Shown here: positions 34,465 to 43,100 of the stretch, one piece after another
How positions within the stretch are numbered: position 1 is the first letter of the stretch
Layout of the letters: every line of letters starts with the position of its first letter
DNA from: an uncultured Bacteroidota bacterium
GTDB taxonomy: Bacteria > Bacteroidota > Bacteroidia > Chitinophagales > Chitinophagaceae
Direction of reading: 5' to 3'
NCBI GenBank assembly: GCA_903903635.1
Contig: CAIUZK010000100.1
Location: forward strand, 1 to 57,149
Length of the DNA: 57,149 nt
Made by a program: the position numbers and the translations under genes
Notes under the pieces: generated by a model
Seen by the model: the letters and a program-made list of their open reading frames with translations, nothing else
Databases searched by the model: none
What the model was told of the DNA's origin: nothing

Positions 34465-36057
34465 TTATTTATGTACCAATAACTTCACCCTCCTGTTGGC
34501 TGAGGTGTAAATCAGGTTGTAATCATTCCTGATCTCACTATAAAACCGGTCAAAATGCGTGTCGTATTGCGCTGCGCTATCATGGCACCACATTACAATA
34601 CAATCTATGGTTACCCCGGTCTTCGACTTATAATCTGTTATGTTGCCAAAAGGAGGATTGTGTTCAATAGATCCGTGCTGACATAAATGGAGATATGGGT
34701 TTACTCCGCCTTTCCATATCAGCGGGAAGTAGCCAGTATTTGCTTCGTAATTATCCATCATGATCAGCGGCTGGTTAAGTGCCATATACTGCGCGGCATG
34801 GCTGAAAATCCAGTTCCTGTCGGCAATTATATTACCTTTCATATCAAGCCCTCCAGGTGCAAAGTCAAGCGGCAGCACTACAGAATTTGGTTTGATATAT
34901 TGTCTGGCAGAAAGCAAATCCTTCAATCCGGCATTCGCCTCCTTGAGACAAGCCATTCTTACTACACTTAAACCAATAAAGCAAACTAAAAACAACAGGC
35001 CAATTCCATTCTTCACCCAGCCTGCCGGGAGCATATAACCAATGGCACACACCATAAACAGGCCCCATAAATACTGTGCCCTTACCACAAACAAACTTCC
35101 ACCAAATAGCTTATCGGGGAAGAAGAAGTAAAGGAAGCCGGCAAACAACATCGCAGCCAGAAAGCCATCATATTTGTGCAGGCCTGCATTACTTTTCATT
35201 CTGATTATCAGGGCATAAATAAACCCTACAACCAAAACGAGCCATAACAACCGGACAGGCCAAACCTCAGTTACGGTTAAATTTACCAGGCAATTAAAGT
35301 CTGCAAATTCCAGTACTTTATACTTAGCCACATGCAGCACAACTGTTCCTTCGTGCGCCTCATCTGCTGCAAACCAAATCATAAATAGGCTGCAGGGCAA
35401 AATACAGCCAATGAGGAGACCGCTGTATTTGAGCAATGGCATCATTGTGTGTTGCTTGTTCCAGAGGGCACTTACAGTTAATGCAGCACAACAGAAAGCA
35501 CCAAAAACAAAGGCTACCGGATGCGCAAAAAAAGTAAGGCAAACCACAATAAAAAATGCAATTACGCTACCATACGAAATTTTATCCAGTACCCTGAGCC
35601 ACCAATCAATCATCCAGAACAGCAGAGCCACACTGATCGAGAAATTATAAAATCCCTTAGCCAGCACATAGTGAAATACAAAAGCAAATACCACAAGTTG
35701 CCAGTAGCTATTGTCAGCATCCAGTCGCTTTAATAATCTGCTGAAGCCTGAAACAAACAGTATAACATAGCCGGTCAGCAGGATTTTTTCAGCCACAACT
35801 CCTTTTACAACATATAGCAAACCAGCCAGCAACAAATGGCTCATCCAGTTAGGATTGGGCCGACCTACAATATCAAAAAAACGGCTGTAAAAATCCCGGT
35901 TATTCCCTGATAAGATATCATGCAAAATTTGAGCATTATACAAATGGCAGGGGCCATCACCTGTGAGGTAATAATCAGGCAACCATATCTGTAGCAGGCA
36001 TAGCGCATATCCTGCATATAGGAGGAAGTTGGTTATTTTTCCGGATGTTGGCATCAA
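34465..36057 (-). CDS. Polytopic membrane protein, GT-C-like
   Basis: Protein of 530 aa with about eleven membrane helices. The first extracytoplasmic loop (DYYLTGDGPCHLYNAQILHDILSGNNRDFYSRFFDIVGRPNPNWMSHLLLAGLLY) has the D-x-D/H arrangement seen in GT-C membrane glycosyltransferases. The last 130 residues are soluble. No named family is recognised. It resembles the other two large membrane proteins at 27.3 and 30.5 kb in plan, so the region may encode one glycan pathway interleaved with paa genes. It is monocistronic. Confidence 0.6.
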   Translation of the reverse strand: MMPTSGKITNFLLYAGYALCLLQIWLPDYYLTGDGPCHLYNAQILHDILSGNNRDFYSRFFDIVGRPNPNWMSHLLLAGLLYVVKGVVAEKILLTGYVILFVSGFSRLLKRLDADNSYWQLVVFAFVFHYVLAKGFYNFSISVALLFWMIDWWLRVLDKISYGSVIAFFIVVCLTFFAHPVAFVFGAFCCAALTVSALWNKQHTMMPLLKYSGLLIGCILPCSLFMIWFAADEAHEGTVVLHVAKYKVLEFADFNCLVNLTVTEVWPVRLLWLVLVVGFIYALIIRMKSNAGLHKYDGFLAAMLFAGFLYFFFPDKLFGGSLFVVRAQYLWGLFMVCAIGYMLPAGWVKNGIGLLFLVCFIGLSVVRMACLKEANAGLKDLLSARQYIKPNSVVLPLDFAPGGLDMKGNIIADRNWIFSHAAQYMALNQPLIMMDNYEANTGYFPLIWKGGVNPYLHLCQHGSIEHNPPFGNITDYKSKTGVTIDCIVMWCHDSAAQYDTHFDRFYSEIRNDYNLIYTSANRRVKLLVHK

Positions 36058-36160
36058 TGGTTTTTAGACTTCTCTTAAAACGAAGATAGAAATCTTTTGT
36101 TGCATCACATTTAATTGAATTACCCTGGCTCTGCCGGAAACCTGAAGCCAGGCGCTGCAG

Positions 36161-36550
36161 CTACCAGAGCAACTGCAAATTTGCGTATTTCTTAAAACTT
36201 TTATCCTTGCTGATAAGTATATATTGTTGGGTTAAAGACTGTGCTATTATCATTCTGTCAAACGGATCACCATGATGGTGCTCAAGATCGCATAATGCTA
36301 AAGTGTGCTGAAAAGAAACAGGAAGAATTTCAAAACCGTTACTATCCATTTGCTGTAATAAATCACTGAATGGCATAGCCAATTCAAGCTTGCCTTTGTT
36401 CATCTTTATTGCTATTTCCCATAAGGAAACAATACTCACATATTTGGTGTAGCCTGAATGCTCAATTGTTTTCTTTGCTTTTGGTGACAATTGTTTATCA
36501 TCGCTCAAAAACCACAGGAATGTATGTGTATCCAGCAGGAAATTCATCAC
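36161..36550 (-). CDS. PIN-domain toxin of a type II toxin-antitoxin pair
   Basis: Protein of 129 aa. MNFLLDTHTFLWFLSDDKQLS has the first acidic residue of the PIN site, VSIVSLWEIAIKMNKGKLEL the second (glutamate), and LEHHHGDPFDRMIIAQSLTQQYILISKD the D-x-F-D-R cluster. This is the VapC-like subgroup usually paired with DUF2281 or Phd antitoxins. Expected activity is Mg-dependent endoribonuclease. Its start overlaps the antitoxin stop by 4 nt. Confidence 0.9.
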   Translation of the reverse strand: MMNFLLDTHTFLWFLSDDKQLSPKAKKTIEHSGYTKYVSIVSLWEIAIKMNKGKLELAMPFSDLLQQMDSNGFEILPVSFQHTLALCDLEHHHGDPFDRMIIAQSLTQQYILISKDKSFKKYANLQLLW

Positions 36551-36750
36551 ATATAAGCTTTGAATTCTTCAAGAGGTTCATCAAAATCCGGCGACATCTT
36601 GATCAACCCTTTGGCACTACCTGCTTTGGGAACTTTTTTTTCCTTTTTTGCGTGAGATTTTTCTACTAAAAAATCAATAAAGTCAACTACTTCCTGTTTT
36701 AGGTTTTCAGGCAAGCTATCTATTTTGGTCTGTATACTGAGGCTGCTCAT
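36547..36750 (-). CDS. DUF2281-family antitoxin
   Basis: Protein of 67 aa. SIQTKIDSLPENLKQEVVDFIDFLVEK is the N-terminal helical part and AKGLIKMSPDFDEPLEEFKAYM the hallmark C-terminal tail that binds a PIN toxin. A TAACTTTG box lies 22 nt upstream, and the PIN gene overlaps its end, so the pair is one operon, antitoxin first. Confidence 0.9.
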   Translation of the reverse strand: MSSLSIQTKIDSLPENLKQEVVDFIDFLVEKSHAKKEKKVPKAGSAKGLIKMSPDFDEPLEEFKAYM

Positions 36751-36772
36751 AATATCTGGAATAAGCTTATAG

Positions 36773-36780
36773 CAAAGTTA
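36773..36780 (-). promoter_or_regulatory. -7 promoter box of the toxin-antitoxin operon
   Basis: TAACTTTG on the minus strand matches TAnnTTTG and ends 22 nt before the antitoxin ATG. Confidence 0.5.
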
Positions 36781-36883
36781 TAATAAAATATTATTTGTAA
36801 ATCTAAAAAGACCTTATAAAATCTTAAATTGTCAGAGGTAAAAACTTTCGGGAATTGATCCATTCACCCGATACATTGCCAGA

Positions 36884-37069
36884 TCACCTTCGGTAGCCAC
36901 CGGTCAGGGCCCGTACAATGGCGATGAGAAAATTAAAGACACCGGAAATAATTGCAATCACCAGGTTGAATAAAAACCCGAAGAATAAAATTACCAATAC
37001 CGCAATAAATATGAGAAGTACTACAAATGCCATAAAATAAAGGTAGTAAAAAAGAACATATAATAACAC
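36884..37069 (-). CDS. Possible small hydrophobic membrane peptide
   Basis: 61 aa, almost wholly hydrophobic (MAFVVLLIFIAVLVILFFGFLFNLVIAIISGVFNFLIAIVRAL), ending GGYRR; probably two helices. No family is recognised and composition alone can create such frames in AT-rich DNA. It lies between the toxin-antitoxin operon and sprA, on the same strand. Confidence 0.35.
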   Translation of the reverse strand: MLLYVLFYYLYFMAFVVLLIFIAVLVILFFGFLFNLVIAIISGVFNFLIAIVRALTGGYRR

Positions 37070-37127
37070 CTGCCACTAAAATATTTCTGCCAAACAGGAA
37101 CATACAGCCTATCCCACCAGCCCGGAA

Positions 37128-40100
37128 TTACTGAGCAAATATAAACCGGAGTGTCAACCCTCCCCTTGTGGTTGTAGTAGGGTAAGAGTTAGAAACATAC
37201 GGAATAGTCTGGGTACGGTCGAAGAAGAAGTGCAATGTCAGCTTTTGCGTAACCGAATAATCAACAGTGGGAGAAATACGCAATACCTGTTGCCCGCGCG
37301 ACACCACGTTGATATTGTTGGCCAGGAATGTGTTGCTGGTTTTATCATCCCTGAGTCCTATATCCATTTTGCAAATCAGCTCATTCCTCAACTTACGAAC
37401 ACCAAGTACCCTGAAAGGCAGCCGGATACCTTTTTTGCGGAAACCAAGACCTATAACATACTCTGTACTGTTGTTCTCGCCAATCTGGTAATCAATAAGG
37501 CTCAAGCTTTCCATCTTCGATTTCCTGATCTCGAACTTAGTGGTAAGGTTGTTCTTGAATGACATATCAAAACCTATAAGCGGATTGAACGCCTGCGATA
37601 TGGTAACATTCGGCACCTGGAAGAACGGTATGTAGTTATGCGAATTGGAATCAATGAAGGATGGGAATCCCAGGCCATAAAGATCATTAAATAACAGGTT
37701 TGAACTAAACCCGTTCATTGACATGGTACCTGTATAATTATTCTTGATGATAAAGCTGTTGAATATCTTGCTCAATGCCGGCAGCTTGCTCAGTCCGTTA
37801 TAATTGATAGTCCAGTTTGGTGTGGGAATAAAATATTTGAAAGGATCATCAGACACCTTGGTGTGGGTATAATCAACCATCGGGACTGTGGTGGCATTTT
37901 TACCCGAATATGCAGCGATGAATGACGGCACCAGAACATCCTGAGAGTATGGACCGTAACCCTTATAATATCCCGGATTTGAAGGATCGGGTAAACCATT
38001 GGTATACGGATTGAACGCGCCAAGCCGCTTGGATATTACCAGCCTGTTGGCAAGGAATTGATTATACGTTGCTGAATTAACCTCTGTATTCTTAAACAAT
38101 GTACTTAATGACAGGTAGGAAATATTAAATGACCCAGATTCGTATGGATTAAAATGATGGAAATCATTTGCATTCCATGGCAGGTTATTGGCCAGTGTTG
38201 TTGTGTCGGCATACAACTCGCTGTGCGATTTACTGAAAGTTTTGGTGAGACTGAGGTCTATCCTTAAATCCTTTATCGGCGACAGTGAAGCTGTTGCGTT
38301 CAGGTTAGTAGAAAATGTCTGCTGGAACTGCGCATTGAACAGCGAATCCCTGGTAAGCCTACCAGCAGCTGCCTGGCTATACAGCCATGCCGCATTAGGC
38401 TGGTAGCCATATACATAGTTGAAGCCGGGAGCGCTGGAATAATTATTTACCCCCATGAACCTTGTACTATCCATATAACCCGGCAGAATGGTACCTGCTG
38501 TCTGGTTGTAATTTACGGTCACACGGGATAACATGGTCAACACCCGACCTATTGCAATTTCAGTAGGGGTTAATGATGGTATTTTGCTTCGTCTCGCCTT
38601 CCTTGCAGCCTTCTTTGCAGCCTTTTTCTTTGCCTTTTCTGCAGCAGCTTTTGCGGCATCCTGTTCCTCCAGCACTTCTACAAGAGAATCAAGCTGATTA
38701 TCGGTCATACCGGCTGTATTGATACCCTGCAATAATGGGTTTTTACCATCACCGGGATCATTGCCTTTTCCGGTGCCAGGGTCGTTGCCACCCTTACCGT
38801 TATTACCACCCTTACCTGTTGCTGGCCCGCCCTTTGTGTTTTTCAATGAATCTGAACCACCGGGATTAGCGCCGTTACCTGTAGAATCAGGCTTACCACC
38901 GTTTCTACCATTAGAGCCGCCCTTTACAAACGATGGTCCGTTACCGGGATCCATACCGGGCACTCCACCATTATTACCACCTACATTGGTACCTGGCAAT
39001 GGTGGTGCGCCTCCTTTACGAAGATCCCTGATATTTTGTTTGGTATCATTGGCGGGCACCGAATTAATACCATCAGGCTTACCCGGTGTTTTATTGATGT
39101 TTTTAGGTGGTGCATTGATTGCTTTCAGCCATTTTGATTTGTTGTAAAGATTGGTAAAATTAACCTCACCCGCAATGGTCTTGGTTTGTGTGTTGCCTAA
39201 TGTATTACCAAGGTCACTGGCCACAGGCGCTGCCCCGGTCCATGAGAATGTGGCGCCATAACCCAAACGGCAACTCAGCCAGTCGGTAAGCGGTAATTTT
39301 GATAGCGGAACTGTATAAGAACTGTTGAATGTCTGGTTATAGTTGGTGTTGTGTCCGAACGTCAGTAAGCGATTAAAAAGCGAATCTCTTTTCACCCGTG
39401 TATTAATCAGGCCATAAGGCTCATCCACCCTCGAAATATTTGTTGCCGAATAATCAAGCGATAAAGACCGCATCAGTTCCCAACGCAAAGTGTATGCCCG
39501 GTTCCAGGTAAAATTCTTATAATAGGTAGGCGGAATAACATAACCGCTGCCATCATTTACGCTGCGCACCTGTGTTTCTTCCGCCACCCTGTTAAGGTCA
39601 TTACGCAAGGTGAAACTGGAAGGAAGCGGAGTGATATTGACATCCTTTATAAGTGAAAACCATTTGGACTTAGATTTTATTATCCTCCTGAAAGGTTCAA
39701 TAGGTTTTACTTTAAGACCATAGGCATAACCAACACCAAACTTCTGGGTCGTGATCTCATCCTTGGCTATAGTGGGATTATGTTTCAACTGGTCGTTATA
39801 AGAATAGGAGAAGTCGAAATTCTTTATGCTCCAGGGCAACTTGACTTTCTTAGGGGGCGCTGTAGAATTGCCTGTTACTCTAACATTTGTCAGGTTAATG
39901 CTTTTGATAGAAGTGAAATCCTGGGCCACATTTTTTATAGAATCCCTTTGCGCTCTGTTTTTGGCAATATTCAACTCATCCGTCAGCAATACATCCTGGT
40001 TATACGGGTCATACTTGGGAGTACTTACACTTTGTGTATATCCTGCAAACATAGGCAACTGCAGCCCCCAGGATCTTGGGAACAATTTACCAAGACTCAG

Positions 40101-43100
40101 ATTGGCAGAGGTGTTGTACTGGTAATAATTATCCTGCAATCTTTGTTGTATTTTCTGGTCAATATTTCCATAGCCCGGCGTATGCATACTACCCGACAGG
40201 TTCACATTACCAAGATCAGCCAGTTGAACAGCCACCTTACCTGCGGCAGCATATCCGGCCTGATCATTTATTCCTGCCATTCTCAATTCATCAAACCAAA
40301 CCTCCACACATTTTGCCTGGCCATCATCTCCGGCAGTCTGGTTGTTTTTTAACGGATTGAGTACACCCAACATGATATTTTTGGCGCCGCCTATATTGGG
40401 ATTCCCAAGAACAACAATGGTATTTCCCTTCGAGTCTTTGGTATAATAACGATCCGTATTAGACCAGCCCTTTGCATCTCTTTGCTTCTTTGCATTAACC
40501 AAATCCTGCAATACCAGGTCCATTTCGTTTGAAGCAGGCCATACATAAACATCCGCAACAGGTCCGGGATATTTGGTAACAGTAAGGGGCATCCTGTATT
40601 CGTAGTAGTTGTTGGTGAAATCGCTGCCTATGCGAATAAATGCATCTACATCGGCATCACGAACATTTGCCTGACCTATAATAGACTCTGCATGCAAGAA
40701 CATACGCAGATAATTAAACTGACGCATATCCACATCCACTTCCTTATATACAGCCCGTGCATCACCATCCTGAAGTGCGCATACTTTAAGCGAGAGCGAT
40801 TGTTCATTTGATAATAACGGACTACCACCTTGCGATGCGGCTGTCATTTGCCTGTTTACCCCCGGAGGTATTACATAGGGTATCGGAGCTCTTGAAGAAT
40901 TCTGTTCGATACTGACAGAAGTAACCGTAAAATCTGTTAATGACTGATTTTGCTGAGGCAGGTTTTCACCGGGAGTATTCAGATTGTATGCATAACTGCG
41001 CCACTGGTTACGCCCCAATTCCAGAGAACCAAAACGCATGGTTACACTATCTTCCCAGCCATTCATAAACATCCTGATAAACCTGATCGATCTGAAATCA
41101 GAAATACCACCAATTTTATGATCGTAATTGCGCACCGGTATTTTAAACTGGTACCATTTTTCCGCTTCAGTAGATCCGTTGGGCAACTTCACATTACTGG
41201 TCTGAATGTTTATAATATTATTCATCCCTACAGTCATGCCGGGCGACATATCTATCCTGTACTGAAAATAAGATTCTGCTTCATTAAGGGTGTTATCGCG
41301 ATTAATGTCTTCCGACTCCGGAAGTGTGGTTTCTGCCGTAGAGAAAGATGCATTCGCACTGGTGATCGGAGAGTTGCCTTGTGGATTATTATAGCCTTTA
41401 TACCTGGCTATTACTGCCATACCATTACCTCCATTTACCTTATCATAATCATCCCCTCTGTAAAAATGGTAGTTATCATTAGATGGGTCATTATATGCTT
41501 CCAGGTAGGCCGGATTGGTAGCACCCAGGGTAATACTCAACTGGCGGAGAAATGCGGAAAACTTAGTGCGTTCGTCCAATTGTCCGGGTTGTGTCGCCAC
41601 ATCCGGTAAACCGTCATAACCCACATCCTGAAGTGCACGCGCAACAGGATCGTTATCAAATGCCCGTGTGATCTGCTGCTCAAACTTTGGCACATACCCC
41701 CATACTGTAGTATCCAGTTTCGACTTATCGAATGGAGCAGGAATACTGTTCTCAAAAAACATCCTTGAGTCCTTAAGAATATCTTCCGAAACATCACCAA
41801 GATTAAAATAAAGAGAGCCGCCCTTAGAGTTGGGTTTATTGATAAAAGGATCGAGTACCCAAAACTGGATATATTCCACATTGGATGATTCAAAATCTGT
41901 ATTATCAATGGCCCGCTGAATACCACCCCACCGCTTATCAGGATGCATCAAAGTACCGTCCTGATTTATATTCACCGCATCAAAATTATACGGACCACGC
42001 TGGTTGGGGAAAAAGCTAAGATCGAATGTACTCAACACACTCTGGATCTGAGTAGTGGAAAGATTAGGAAACACGTCCTTCATCTGCACCATCCTGATGT
42101 AGTGCTGATTCATGGAGTCTTTCATCACATAGTTGGGCACACTGCTACCAGGGTCAACCAGGGATGGTTCTATTGTGTACCATGCCAGCTTAGCCCTGTT
42201 TTCACCATAACTCAAAACATCATGCTGACCGGCTTCCGGCAATATGGTCACATTGTTTTTATTCACTGCTCCGAGTGGAGTAGAAGATAATGTCCAGGCT
42301 ACCGGAGGGAACTTCAAATCATAGGTACTGCTTGTCCCTTCAAAATTATCGATATACACTGCGCCCTCAGGATCGAGCGCATCTATCTGCTTGGGATGAC
42401 CCGGCAACAACGCTGCAGCTTCACCGTTGACACTAATTATTGATGTAGCCGATGAAGAATATATTTTGGGAACAATATTCATTGCCCTTGTAATAGCAGC
42501 AACCTCCGACTGGTAATTCACATCCACGCCTAATACCGTATTCTTAATAGGATCATCGCCATAATTCACCTGCTGTGTAAAGGGGCGTTCGTTGAGCCGC
42601 ATTATGGTACCACCCAGTGTCAGGTTCTTATTCAGGTAATAATCAAACCGGGCAGCCATGAAATTTTGCTGCTGAAAGCCAAATGTCGCATTGTCCTCAT
42701 ACTGAATATTGATTGGCACTCCCGAATTCATTATTCCGGAATTGATGATCTTAATTCTGCCCAGACCATAGTCTATCGTATAGTCCTGGTTCTCCACCAA
42801 TTTTGTTCCGCCCGCCGAAACCGATACGGAGCCTGCCGGTATATTAAAACCGCCCAAAAATATATCGGATGAAGTAGATGATTTATAGCTGCCTTTCAGG
42901 ATATACCTGTCGGTTTGCTGCGATTGCTGGGCAATGGTCTTGGTTGAGTCATACAATACCTGAAAAATGTATTTCCGGTAAAGCACAGGGTCTGATGTAG
43001 TGGAACCTGGTGGAATAAGTGATGGCGCCAGATCGGCTCCGAAAGGCTCCAGTACCGGGAATATTATTTTACCCTGTTGTGTATTTATAGTCGTCCCTTC

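Noticed and set aside
39780-41609. Long plus-strand frames of 190 and 219 codons
   Set aside because: Antisense to sprA; cysteine/histidine-rich composition typical of shadow frames.
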